Of a stretch of DNA of 64,000 nt, positions 41,018-49,651 are shown in pieces. Below the pieces are notes generated by a model. The model was given only the letters and a program-made list of their open reading frames with translations. It had not been told where the DNA came from and searched no databases. Numbering within the stretch: the stretch's first letter is position 1; every line of letters starts with the position of its first letter. The translations under genes and the position numbers were made by a program. This DNA is from an uncultured Clostridia bacterium (GTDB lineage Bacteria; Bacillota; Clostridia; Christensenellales; UBA1242): contig CAKVHE010000001.1 in the NCBI GenBank assembly GCA_934747885.1, forward strand, positions 248,001-312,000, given 5' to 3'.

Positions 41018-44000
41018 TTATTTCATCTTATTTTTTTTTGGTGAACAATGCTTTGATTTTTTCGCCAGAAGAGATTTGAAGAAGTTGGCGATTGAGGTAA
41101 AGCCTTTCTTCAATGCAACCCCAAGGTCAGCAAACGTCTTGTTCTTGACAGCGAACCAGAAGATTGCAAAGCCTCCGATTCCTGCAACCGCTACCGAACC
41201 GATTACGATACCTGCAATCTCTCCGCCCGAAAGCCCGTCCTTATAAGTGCCGATTTTGGCAATTCTAAGTTCGGTGATTTCGTTACCGTTTTTATCAAAG
41301 TATTTTCCGCAAACCAAACACTCGTAATGTCCTTTCGTTCCAAAGTTTTCCGTCGTTGCAGGGATTTCCTCTATCCAAGCACCATAAGTATGCTCGACAA
41401 AATCGATATCGACGTCCTTTTCTTGCACCGCAAACGCAGAATTCACAAAGGTAGCGGTATATTTCATTTTGCCTTTTTCTTTGCAGGTTGCCGCTTTAAC
41501 TACCGTTCCGGTTGCAGTTGCAGTTTCGCTTTCGATATGAGAGTTGTCGTGCTTACAAACTCTTTCCGCTTTGCAAGTATTGTCACTCGTCCAAGTGTAT
41601 TTTACTTCGCCCCAATCGTGGATATGGACATTTGATTGCTTGGTATAATAATACGTCACAGTTTGACCGCTTCCATTCACTATTTGGTCGTGTCCTTCTG
41701 CTCTAACGAACGTATGTCCAAACATCGTCAATGGAGCCGTCCAATTAAGTTGGCTACCTACCGCAACCGGAATTGTGGCTTTATTTGCATTAGGCATTGG
41801 AGTTCCGTCCTCGAACTTGTACTCAATATTTATGTTTGCATAAGTTTGAGTTTCGGTGCTGTCGCTGGCAAGGATGTTGCCGCTTTCGTCTGTTACTTCA
41901 AAAGCGACATAATCGCCGTATTCTAAGTCAGCATCAAGTGGGATTTGGTAAATGAGTTCACAATTTTCCAATCCCGAATTCATATTGCTACCTTCATAAC
42001 TCAAAGCACCCTTTGGCCAAAACTTACTCTTTTCGCTCCATACAGGAATAGTAAAAGTTTGCGTCGCTTCTAATCTTTGTCCGCCGGTCGTAGTTGCAAC
42101 GCTTCCGTAAGCATGCCTTATCCACAATTTCATAGTAACATAGCGCTGTGTAGTGTCCGAAAGATTTTGAACAATGGTGCGGAGTTGAATTTTCTCGCCC
42201 GCCATACTCGTGTTGAATTTGTTTTTATCAGTGCCACTTAGCAAAACACCTTTGCGATAATTTTCAAAATTATAATATCCGTTATATGTCGTTTCCGCAA
42301 AGTCTGACGGTTTAGAATACTGACCCGTATATTTCTTGACTTCCGGATCGGCAACATAGAGGCTCTTGCCGTCTATGAGTTGCGACATTCTCTTACTTCC
42401 TTGCAACTTACATACTTCACAAAATTGATAGGTGGTGTCACGCATTAGGCATTCCCAACTCGAATTGTAAGCTGTGTAAGAAGGATTTTCATTGCAAGTA
42501 AAAGTTTTTCTAAATCCAAGCATTTTTTTCCATTTCACTTTTTCAGGATCGTGCGTGTATGCTACGTTTAGAGAAGTATAGTCAGTTGCTTCTGCTGCAG
42601 TAGTCATATATTCATCACCAAGTTCTAGCAATCCGTGACCAAGTTCGTGTGTAAAAGTCTTTTGCGCACGTGGGCTATCAGCCGGAGTTATAAGATAATG
42701 AATACCTCTTTTATAATTTCTATGCGAACCACCAAAATCTTGCGTTGTATTGACTAGTACAGCAAACTGATTGATATATTTATGTACATAATAAAATGGC
42801 GGATACATTTTATCATCATCCCAAATAAACGTGTCAGGATCAGTTTTGTTAGGGATATGGGCATCGTGAATTTGCTCAAGAAATGTAGGTCCTATACAGC
42901 GTTCGAAAATATGGTTTTTCCAAGAACTCTTGTTTACTGAAATCATCGGACCGCTCTTTTTATCAACAACCACGTCGAAAAACGTACTGCCACCACTGTT
43001 AAAGCTAGACTCTGACGCCGTACAAAGTGCATAAACGTTGAAACGGTCGGCATAACTACGATATGGCTCGTACTGCATCGCGCCCTCCCATACCTTTTTG
43101 ACGTCATTGATAAATTTTTGTTGCTGATTTTTGGTATATCCCTCGCCACAAATGAGGATTACCATATTTTCTGTATCACTTCTTGTCTTTTGGATAGTAT
43201 AGATAGGAATGGTCGGTGTGGTATATTTGCCATCGCTAGTATAATATGGACCAAGTGTAAGTCTGAGTTGTTGGTCAAGGCTTATATCCCACTCTTGATT
43301 TGGATCCTCTTCCGGCTCGGCTACTGTATAGTCGTCTTCTACCTTGTCAGGCGCAGAGCCCACATAAGGATTGCTCACACTGCCATCTCCGGAGGTTGTT
43401 ACATAATAGTCTGAGTCGAGATAAAACGCAGGTCTTACTCCCATATAATCCGTCATTGGATAATGTTTTTCAATAAGACCACTACTTTCCACATAGCGCA
43501 TCAAATGATTACAACTGGAATAAGGCGTTCTAAGCCAATACGGCCACGCTATTCCTTGCTCATTTCTTGCTATATAATAATTGCCGAAATTTTTCCATAC
43601 TGTATTGACTTGTTTTACGTCCAGTAGAAAAACCTTTTCGGTCGAGTTTTCACCGTATGCGCTGTCGAAGTTATTTGCAACGTTCTCAATGTCCCTATTA
43701 AACTCCAAGTCAGAGCGACCTTCGCCATCGTGAAATCCCAAATTGTATTCAGGGTGAGATACGATTGAGCGTTGAGTCACGTTCTTCATTGCGGCAATCT
43801 CGGCTTTGGAAAAGTCGTTCAAAAATCCTGCCTTTTGGTCATAAGCATTTCCATCTACAGAATCTTCCCTTGGCGGGTTGCCACACAACCACTTAACTTC
43901 ACCTGCCACGGCCGTAGAATTGAGCCACGAACGCATATTGCTGTCTTTCCAATAGTTGGAGCCACGGTTATCACGATTATAGTTGCGACTGTGCGATTTA

Positions 44001-44332
44001 GAACGGTTGTTGTCGTTGGTCTTGGCGTCATAAGGAAGAGTGTCGATTATATTGTCTGCAAGCATAAGTGCTCCGTTTTCGTCCTCGCCTACACACCTCC
44101 ACAAAATCTCTTTGCCGTTATACTTACCAAGACTTATATAATTCCCTAACTCTACTTGCGTTGTCGCTCTTGTTCCTTTTTCCGTCTTAACGCCATGAGC
44201 GTTCACGTCCATTTTATATTTTGCCATATCACCGATTGTATGAGTTTTCATTGCTCCGCCACCAAAAATAGCAAGAATGAACATTATAGCAATTATTAAA
44301 GCAATACTTGTTTTTTCAAAATATTTTTTCAT
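41018..44332 (-). CDS. Cell-surface M64-family metallopeptidase with DUF6273-like domain
   Basis: Protein of 1104 residues. A signal peptide (residues 1-32) is followed by a DUF6273-like region (about 45-330; YISLGKYNGKEILWRCVG, WPYWLRTPYSSCN, GVRPAFYLDSD). The M64 peptidase domain begins with LICGEGYTKNQQQKFINDV and carries zinc site HELGHGLLELGDEY. Then come beta-rich domains, a MucBP-like stretch (YKFEDGTPMPNAN), a Cys/His-rich repeat (HDWGEVKYTW, CLVCGKYFDKNG), a membrane helix and a Lys-rich tail. It should cut host or surface glycoproteins outside the cell. Codons (AAG, TTC, ATC) look unlike neighbouring genes. AAGGAGGTG precedes the ATG. Confidence 0.85.
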   Translation of the reverse strand: MKKYFEKTSIALIIAIMFILAIFGGGAMKTHTIGDMAKYKMDVNAHGVKTEKGTRATTQVELGNYISLGKYNGKEILWRCVGEDENGALMLADNIIDTLPYDAKTNDNNRSKSHSRNYNRDNRGSNYWKDSNMRSWLNSTAVAGEVKWLCGNPPREDSVDGNAYDQKAGFLNDFSKAEIAAMKNVTQRSIVSHPEYNLGFHDGEGRSDLEFNRDIENVANNFDSAYGENSTEKVFLLDVKQVNTVWKNFGNYYIARNEQGIAWPYWLRTPYSSCNHLMRYVESSGLIEKHYPMTDYMGVRPAFYLDSDYYVTTSGDGSVSNPYVGSAPDKVEDDYTVAEPEEDPNQEWDISLDQQLRLTLGPYYTSDGKYTTPTIPIYTIQKTRSDTENMVILICGEGYTKNQQQKFINDVKKVWEGAMQYEPYRSYADRFNVYALCTASESSFNSGGSTFFDVVVDKKSGPMISVNKSSWKNHIFERCIGPTFLEQIHDAHIPNKTDPDTFIWDDDKMYPPFYYVHKYINQFAVLVNTTQDFGGSHRNYKRGIHYLITPADSPRAQKTFTHELGHGLLELGDEYMTTAAEATDYTSLNVAYTHDPEKVKWKKMLGFRKTFTCNENPSYTAYNSSWECLMRDTTYQFCEVCKLQGSKRMSQLIDGKSLYVADPEVKKYTGQYSKPSDFAETTYNGYYNFENYRKGVLLSGTDKNKFNTSMAGEKIQLRTIVQNLSDTTQRYVTMKLWIRHAYGSVATTTGGQRLEATQTFTIPVWSEKSKFWPKGALSYEGSNMNSGLENCELIYQIPLDADLEYGDYVAFEVTDESGNILASDSTETQTYANINIEYKFEDGTPMPNANKATIPVAVGSQLNWTAPLTMFGHTFVRAEGHDQIVNGSGQTVTYYYTKQSNVHIHDWGEVKYTWTSDNTCKAERVCKHDNSHIESETATATGTVVKAATCKEKGKMKYTATFVNSAFAVQEKDVDIDFVEHTYGAWIEEIPATTENFGTKGHYECLVCGKYFDKNGNEITELRIAKIGTYKDGLSGGEIAGIVIGSVAVAGIGGFAIFWFAVKNKTFADLGVALKKGFTSIANFFKSLLAKKSKHCSPKKNKMK

Positions 44333-44678
44333 TATGTTTCACCTCCTTCTGACTTTTTCGTTAGTTTGCGGGGTTGATAGTTCCACATATCAACATAAGA
44401 TACGTTTTTGTCCATTATATATTAGCATATTTTTAGCAAAAAATCAAAACTTACAACCCCAACTTTAAAAAATTCCCAAGATTTCAAATATCTGTTCTCT
44501 TTCTGATCATTTTTACTTGTTTTCTATACCTTATTGCTATATATAACGAAAACGCCCCCATATTTGGGGGCGCACTTCAAAATCTCTATGCGCCTTTTGT
44601 TATCGTTTGAAAGCGCAATTTTATTATTTAGTTTTAATATTTCCTATGAAAACTGCGCTTTTGTTAAGCGCTTTTTGT
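44333..44678. other. Non-coding gap: M64 leader and hairpins
   Basis: This 346-base stretch holds no gene. The M64 leader (minus strand) includes TATAAT near 44420 with a poor -35 region, and an inverted repeat GTTGATA/TATCAAC near 44376-44397. Beyond that lie the hairpin at 44553-44572 and two related words, TGCGCCTTTTGTTA and TGCGCTTTTGTTA, near 44589 and 44655. Confidence 0.6.
44553..44572 (-). terminator. GC-rich hairpin, probable terminator of the uridine-kinase-like gene
   Basis: CGCCCCCA (44553-44560) pairs with TGGGGGCG (44565-44572); the minus strand continues TTTTCGTT. It lies about 110 bases after the stop of the kinase gene. Confidence 0.6.
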
Positions 44679-45662
44679 TTAAATAATTTTGCGTGGTTTT
44701 CCAAAAAATTCCCACAACAGCGAACTACGCGGAATAACCGAAATGTCCACCTTTTCGCATTTTGAAAAAATGTTTAACATATCGTCCACTTCTGCCCTAT
44801 ACTTTTTGTCCTTAATTTGTTTTAATAGGTCTGGCAAATAGTTGGCATATAATAGTGGCTCATAAATATGCACGGTATCTAGCAAATAATCAGCCGAGTT
44901 TTTAAACGGCTTGATGTACTTTTCTTCGCCTTCCAGCACATTTTTCCAACTATCCAAGGTATGTTCAATTTTTTCGCCTCGCAGTAAAAAGTTTCTAATC
45001 ATACGTCTAATTTTGCGCAGTTCTTTGGCTTGAATAACCACTTCATCATCAATTTGAAAGTTGGAATTGCTGCACACATACACGCGGTAAATGGCATCTT
45101 TTGCCAAATTTTTGTGCGCAAGTTTTGGATTTAAAACGTGCGTGCCTTCAACAATCAAAATTTCGTTTTGTGCAAGTGTGATAGTTTTTTCTTTGGCTTT
45201 GCGATGTCCGGTAACAAAATCAAATTCCGGTGCTAGCGACTTGCCATTTGCAAACACTTCGCTAATAAAGCGGTCAAAACGCACTGCGTCCACCCGCTCA
45301 AAGTTTTCAAGGTCGTAAGAGCCGTCTTCTAGTATGTTTGCTGTTTCTATATTTTTAAAAAAGTCGTCAATCGAAATGGTTTTTGCCTTAATTTTGTAGC
45401 CGGCATTTAGTTGTTTTGCAATAAGTTTTGCCGATGTGGTTTTGCCACCTGCCGATGGGCCGCCAATAAACAAAAACTTGTATCCGCCATTAACTACACG
45501 GTCAACCAACCTGCGCACTTGATCAAAGTACAAACTCTCTGCCGTTTTTACTAGTTCTTTAATATCTTCTTTTGCTTCTGCATTAACAAGCGTCAAGTCG
45601 TAGCAACTTTTCATAATATTGCCGTGTTTGCGCTCAATTTCCATATAACTAATTTTATTCAA
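44679..45662 (-). CDS. Uridine kinase/phosphoribulokinase-like P-loop kinase
   Basis: Protein of 327 residues. The start is TTG at 45662, with GGGGAG six bases ahead; the longer in-frame extension to 45695 would run through a terminator hairpin. Walker A is FIGGPSAGGKTTSAKL near residue 65, followed by ISIDDFF, FDFVTGHRK and ILIVEGTHVLNP, as in uridine kinases. The C-terminus is longer than in E. coli Udk. It probably phosphorylates uridine or a related nucleoside; in Clostridia longer relatives carry an N-terminal TGS-like domain, absent here. Confidence 0.82.
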   Translation of the reverse strand: MNKISYMEIERKHGNIMKSCYDLTLVNAEAKEDIKELVKTAESLYFDQVRRLVDRVVNGGYKFLFIGGPSAGGKTTSAKLIAKQLNAGYKIKAKTISIDDFFKNIETANILEDGSYDLENFERVDAVRFDRFISEVFANGKSLAPEFDFVTGHRKAKEKTITLAQNEILIVEGTHVLNPKLAHKNLAKDAIYRVYVCSNSNFQIDDEVVIQAKELRKIRRMIRNFLLRGEKIEHTLDSWKNVLEGEEKYIKPFKNSADYLLDTVHIYEPLLYANYLPDLLKQIKDKKYRAEVDDMLNIFSKCEKVDISVIPRSSLLWEFFGKPRKII

Positions 45663-45685
45663 AGTTCTCTCCCCTTTGCTTGCCC

Positions 45686-45712
45686 AAAAAGGCAACTACA
45701 AATTGCCCTTTT
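45686..45712 (-). terminator. Terminator after the surface-protein gene
   Basis: AAAAAGGCAA (45686-45695) pairs with TTGCCCTTTT (45703-45712) around ctacaaa, with T-runs both sides. It separates the surface protein gene from the kinase; no new promoter is seen in the 57-base gap, so read-through may feed the kinase. Confidence 0.65.
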
Positions 45713-45719
45713 TTATATT

Positions 45720-46589
45720 CTATGCATTAACGCCTTCTACCGTTAATGTAAATTGCCAATCTAGGTTGTCTAGCCTAATAGACTTAGACAAATCTACCAC
45801 TACTTCCGCCAAAATGTAAATTCCGGTATTGGTTTCATTAACCACCGCGCTAGAAAAAGCTTCAGCAGCCTCCCACTCGGTAGCGGTTGGCATGGTTTTG
45901 CCGGCTTTGTAAATGTACTTATTGTTTACCACCACTCTGCCGTTGTAATCGTCCGTGAGTGCTGGTGCCGTCAAGGTAAGTTTGGTAGCGCCCACAGCGC
46001 CGCTTTGGCGCTCAAAATAAAACAAATACGAAATACTAACGCTGGTGCTTTGTCCGTTTTGGGCGCGCTCGTTAACAAGCGACACAATATCGCTAGATGG
46101 CAAAAAGTCCACCTTGGCTTCTATGCCATTTATAGCACTGGTTTGCTCGCCGCCATTTGCGTTGTCAAACAAAATTGCAAAACCGTTTGCTTCGGCAACT
46201 TCGGTTGCACCACTACTTAGCATAACTGCAGTTTTGCCTACATTTTCGCCATCGGCAAAAACCACATCGCCATATCTAGAGCCCCACAAAACGCCCTCAG
46301 CGTTTTTTATATCCAAACTTACGGCGTTGGATACATTAACCGTAAATCTAGCAGACGAAGCATAAACCCCCACTGCCATAAGTGACAGCGCGCAAACGAG
46401 CGACAAAATGGTGGCAACCAAACGTGTTCTTGTTTTGCTTGCCTTTGTTAGTCGTGGCTCTTCGGGTTCCACGGCGGTGCCGTTATTTGTTAAAAAATCT
46501 TCTATGCTTGCCGAAAGGTCAGAATCTTGCAAAAGCGTTTCGCTTGCTTGCAAATTTCCCTCAGCATATTCGTTTTCTTCAGGCGTCAT
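45720..46589 (-). CDS. Membrane-anchored surface protein, possibly SipW/TasA-like
   Basis: Protein of 289 residues. An acidic cytoplasmic N-terminus of about 55 residues precedes one hydrophobic segment, RLVATILSLVCALSLMAVGVYA, then about 210 residues of Ser/Thr/Val-rich sequence likely to be beta-sandwich (FTVNVSNAVSLDIKNAEG and similar). The signal-plus-beta layout recalls SipW-dependent fibre or surface proteins of Firmicutes, but I recognise no family with certainty. It is divergent from the dehydratase gene. Confidence 0.5.
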   Translation of the reverse strand: MTPEENEYAEGNLQASETLLQDSDLSASIEDFLTNNGTAVEPEEPRLTKASKTRTRLVATILSLVCALSLMAVGVYASSARFTVNVSNAVSLDIKNAEGVLWGSRYGDVVFADGENVGKTAVMLSSGATEVAEANGFAILFDNANGGEQTSAINGIEAKVDFLPSSDIVSLVNERAQNGQSTSVSISYLFYFERQSGAVGATKLTLTAPALTDDYNGRVVVNNKYIYKAGKTMPTATEWEAAEAFSSAVVNETNTGIYILAEVVVDLSKSIRLDNLDWQFTLTVEGVNA

Positions 46590-46719
46590 TTCCGCTCCTT
46601 AACTAATTACAATTCTAGTTATTATTATGTTACAATATCTTTTAACTTATGTCAAACAAATTGCCCCATTTTACCAATTTTGCTCAAAAAAAACCCGCCA
46701 GAAAGAGCAGATATCGCTG

Positions 46720-46748
46720 TTGACATTTCCCGCAAAAAAGTTTATACT
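46720..46748 (+). promoter_or_regulatory. Promoter of the dehydratase-tlyA pair
   Basis: TTGACA (46720-46725) and TATACT (46743-46748), 17-base spacer. The leader of about 22 bases holds AAAGGA before the ATG at 46776. Confidence 0.82.
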
Positions 46749-46775
46749 ACCACTACTCAAACAAAGGAAAATTTT

Positions 46776-47759
46776 ATGGATACAAGTTTTTTAAACGGCA
46801 AAAAAATAGTAATCACTGGCGCAACCGGCACAGTGGGCAAAGCCCTGACAAAAATCATTTTAAGGAGCGCCACGCCCACCAAACTAGTGCTTGTTAACCA
46901 AAGCGAAAACAACCAAGTAAACTTTATGCGTGAACTCGCCGAAGAATTTACGCCCGAAGTTTTGGCTCCCACCCAGTTTTGCCTTTTAGATATTGCAAAT
47001 TATGCCCTTTTTGCCCCACTAGTTGTGGGGGCAGATTATGTCATTCATACAGCGGCCTTAAAACACATAAACCTCTGCGAAGACAACCCCCAAACTGCCA
47101 TAAACACCAACGTAATTGGCACGCAAAATGTGGTAAACGCCTGCATTTTTGGAAAAGTTAAAAAAGCCGTTTTGCTATCAACCGACAAGGCCGTTAACCC
47201 AAGTTCCACCTACGGCGCCAGCAAACTGCTAGCTGAAAGTTTGTTTTTGTCGCAAAGTAATCAAGTTACCAACTTTTCGGTGCTAAGATGCGGAAATATA
47301 GCCGGTAGCCACGGCTCAGTGGTACCATTTTTTGCCGAAAAACTAAAAAAGGGTGAACAAGTTCTGCCCATCACCGACGAAAAAATGGTGCGCTTTTGGC
47401 TAAACATAAACCAAGTGGTAAACGCGCTTTTGTTTTTGCTATCTTCTAGCGTTGGCGGTGAAGTTTTAATTCCAAAAATGCCGTCTTTTTACCTCACCGA
47501 TTTGGTAAAAGCCTTGTCTAGCACTGCCACCTACAAAGTTGTTGGGTTACGCAAGGGCGAAAAAATTAACGAGGAAATCTTAAACCATAACAAAGCCATT
47601 TTTCAAAACGACGACTACTACCTAGAACTACCCGCTGACAAACCCGCACCACATGGCTACATCAAAGTAACTAACATCAATTACTCCACCCAAAACAACC
47701 CTATCTACTTAAGCATCGAGGACCTAAAACAAGAAATTAAGGAACTAAATTTATGTTAG
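46776..47759 (+). CDS. CapD/PseB-like nucleotide-sugar 4,6-dehydratase
   Basis: Protein of 327 residues from ATG 46776 behind AAAGGA; upstream in-frame codons overlap the divergent gene. The Rossmann loop is KKIVITGATGTVGKALTK, the catalytic region is LLSTDKAVNPSSTYGASKLLAE, and substrate residues follow in RCGNIAGSHGSVVPFFAEKL. Enzymes of this type convert UDP-GlcNAc to a 4-keto-6-deoxy sugar with NADP, the first step of modified surface sugars. Its stop overlaps the tlyA start. Confidence 0.85.
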   Translation: MDTSFLNGKKIVITGATGTVGKALTKIILRSATPTKLVLVNQSENNQVNFMRELAEEFTPEVLAPTQFCLLDIANYALFAPLVVGADYVIHTAALKHINLCEDNPQTAINTNVIGTQNVVNACIFGKVKKAVLLSTDKAVNPSSTYGASKLLAESLFLSQSNQVTNFSVLRCGNIAGSHGSVVPFFAEKLKKGEQVLPITDEKMVRFWLNINQVVNALLFLLSSSVGGEVLIPKMPSFYLTDLVKALSSTATYKVVGLRKGEKINEEILNHNKAIFQNDDYYLELPADKPAPHGYIKVTNINYSTQNNPIYLSIEDLKQEIKELNLC

Positions 47760-48553
47760 ACCGCCTAGATGTTTACCTAAAAACACACGGACTAATCGAA
47801 AGCCGCGAAATGGCTCAAACTGCCATAAAAGGCGGCTCAGTTTTGGTAAACGGCAAAAAAATTACCAAGTGTAGTTACGCCGTAAAAGATACTGACAAAG
47901 TTGAACTATTACCTTCGGCAGAACTAAAATATGTTTCCCGCGCGGGGCTTAAACTAGAAAAGGCAATTACTCAGTTTAATATAGATTTTTCGGGCAAAGT
48001 TATGCTAGACATAGGTTCCTCAACCGGCGGTTTTACCGACTGTGCACTGCAAAACGGCGCAAAACTTGTTTATGCGGTTGACGTTGGCACCGACTGTATG
48101 CACCCTACCTTAAAGGCTGACCCACGCGTAAAACTTTTTGAACAAACCAATGTCTTAAAGGCGCCAAGCGAACTATTTTGCAAAGCGCAAATAATAACCA
48201 TAGACGTAAGTTTTGTATCTATTACCAAAATTTTGACCAAACTAAAACAGGAACAAACCACAGCCTTAATTGTTGCCTTGCTCAAACCTCAGTTTGAAGT
48301 TGGCAAAGAACTTTCTGCCAAATTTAAAGGCGTAATAAAAGACGCAACCGCCCACCAGCAAGTTATTGCAAACTATCAAGACTTTTTAAAAGCCAACGGT
48401 TTTGCCTTGCTTAACTTTTGCCCATCACCAATAAAAGGCACCGAGGGCAACACCGAATATTTATCACTCTTGCAGTATGGCGCTGCTGGTGGCATCACCC
48501 TTTCACGCGAAGACATAAAAAATATTGCAAAAATTGCACTAGCCGAAAAATAA
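47753..48553 (+). CDS. tlyA: TlyA family rRNA 2'-O-methyltransferase
   Basis: Protein of 266 residues. Residues 1-65 are an S4 RNA-binding domain (RLDVYLKTHGLIESREMAQ); residues 75-266 are an FtsJ-like methyltransferase with VMLDIGSSTGGFTDCALQNGA binding SAM and IITIDVSFVSITKILTKL in the catalytic region. TlyA methylates 16S and 23S rRNA and affects capreomycin sensitivity. AAGGA precedes the ATG, which overlaps the previous gene by seven bases. Confidence 0.9.
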   Translation: MLDRLDVYLKTHGLIESREMAQTAIKGGSVLVNGKKITKCSYAVKDTDKVELLPSAELKYVSRAGLKLEKAITQFNIDFSGKVMLDIGSSTGGFTDCALQNGAKLVYAVDVGTDCMHPTLKADPRVKLFEQTNVLKAPSELFCKAQIITIDVSFVSITKILTKLKQEQTTALIVALLKPQFEVGKELSAKFKGVIKDATAHQQVIANYQDFLKANGFALLNFCPSPIKGTEGNTEYLSLLQYGAAGGITLSREDIKNIAKIALAEK

Positions 48554-48556
48554 AAG

Positions 48557-48587
48557 AGCCGCACCTAAACCAGGTGCGGTTATTTTT
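48557..48587. terminator. Bidirectional terminator
   Basis: CCGCACCT (48559-48566) pairs with AGGTGCGG (48572-48579); T-run on the plus side (48580-48587). It lies between tlyA and the convergent second degV gene. Confidence 0.85.
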
Positions 48588-49455
48588 AGCCCATTCGCTT
48601 GTCTGCGGTAAAATATAGCGCCAAAGTTCCGGGACCACTATGCGAAGCAATAATTGGGCCAAGCGGACTTATGCAAATGTTGAGTTCTGGGTATAATTTT
48701 TCTAGTTCCGCTTTAATGCCCTCGGCTTCTGCCAAACAATCGGCATGCGAGATGTATACAAACTTGCTTGCGCCATTGTAATTTTGCTTAAACTTGTCAA
48801 TTAGGGCAACAATCGAACGCTTTCTGCCAATATGTTTGGCAAGTTGCACAATTTTGCCTTCGTCATTAACTTGCAATAAAGGTTTTAGTTTTAACAAATT
48901 GCCAATTTTTGCAAGCACCGGCGAAACCCTGCCCCCACGCGCCAAATAGGTTAAAGTTTCCACCACAAAGTAGTGCATAATACTCATTTTTGTGTTTTCC
49001 ACAAAATCTCGCGCTTCCTGAGCGCTTAAATCTTCACGAGCCACCTTGTCTGCCAAAATGGTAAGCAAAAGTGCCACGCCCGAACTCTGGCACAAAGTAT
49101 CTACTACATAAATTTTGTTGGCATTTGTTTTGTTTAATTCTGCTGCTACGCGCGCAAAGGTAGCGGCCGTTCCACTCATTCCGCTTGAAAAAGATAAATG
49201 CAAAATGTCTTTGCCCTCTTGCAAAAGTCCCTCCAAAAATTCACGCACCTCAAAATCATTGGGCTGAGTGGTTTTGGTAACTTCGCCCGCTTTCATTCGT
49301 CTGTAAAGTTCATCAGTACCGTTTGCGTCCGCCGACGAAAACTCTTCTTCCCCAATATAATATTTCATTGGCATAACTTTTACATCATATTTTTCCGCAA
49401 GTGCAGGCGTAAAATCACACGCCGATTCTGCACTTAGAATAAATTTTCTTTCCAT
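48586..49455 (-). CDS. DegV family fatty-acid-binding protein (second copy)
   Basis: Protein of 289 residues, the same length as the copy at 27110-27979 and alignable along it: DFTPALAEKYDVKVMPM, LHLSFSSGMSGTAATF, LTYLARGGRVSPVLAKIGNLLKLKPLL and GPIIASHSGPGTLALYF. It probably binds a different acyl chain for the fatty acid kinase; Firmicutes often have several FakB proteins of different specificity. AAAGGAG precedes the ATG. Single gene. Confidence 0.9.
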   Translation of the reverse strand: MERKFILSAESACDFTPALAEKYDVKVMPMKYYIGEEEFSSADANGTDELYRRMKAGEVTKTTQPNDFEVREFLEGLLQEGKDILHLSFSSGMSGTAATFARVAAELNKTNANKIYVVDTLCQSSGVALLLTILADKVAREDLSAQEARDFVENTKMSIMHYFVVETLTYLARGGRVSPVLAKIGNLLKLKPLLQVNDEGKIVQLAKHIGRKRSIVALIDKFKQNYNGASKFVYISHADCLAEAEGIKAELEKLYPELNICISPLGPIIASHSGPGTLALYFTADKRMG

Positions 49456-49486
49456 ATTTTGCTAGCTCCTTTACTTATTTCTACCA

Positions 49487-49515
49487 ATTTTAAGGTTATT
49501 TATGCCAAAAGTAAA
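49487..49515 (-). promoter_or_regulatory. Promoter of the second degV gene
   Basis: Minus strand TTTACT (49510-49515) and TAAAAT (49487-49492), 17-base spacer. Confidence 0.6.
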
Positions 49516-49549
49516 TCTACTCTTATTTTGACGCGTTCTACGCTTCAAA

Positions 49550-49585
49550 TCAAAAAAGTAGAGAGATTTTTTACCTCTCTACTTT
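49550..49585 (-). terminator. Orphan terminator-like hairpin
   Basis: AAAGTAGAGAG (49555-49565) pairs with CTCTCTACTTT (49575-49585); TTTTTTG follows on the minus strand. No annotated minus-strand gene ends here: the next gene toward higher coordinates on that strand has its own terminator at 50271. Confidence 0.6.
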
Positions 49586-49616
49586 CAAAAAAAGCGCCAT
49601 AAAAATTGCTTAACGC

Positions 49617-49645
49617 TTGCACAAAAACGCCCCGTGTGTTAAAAT
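49617..49645 (+). promoter_or_regulatory. Promoter abutting the Xre gene start (leaderless type)
   Basis: TTGCAC (49617-49622) and TAAAAT (49640-49645), 17-base spacer, then six bases to the ATG at 49652. No ribosome site; the expected +1 is the A of ATG. Confidence 0.7.
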
Positions 49646-49651
49646 GAACTT

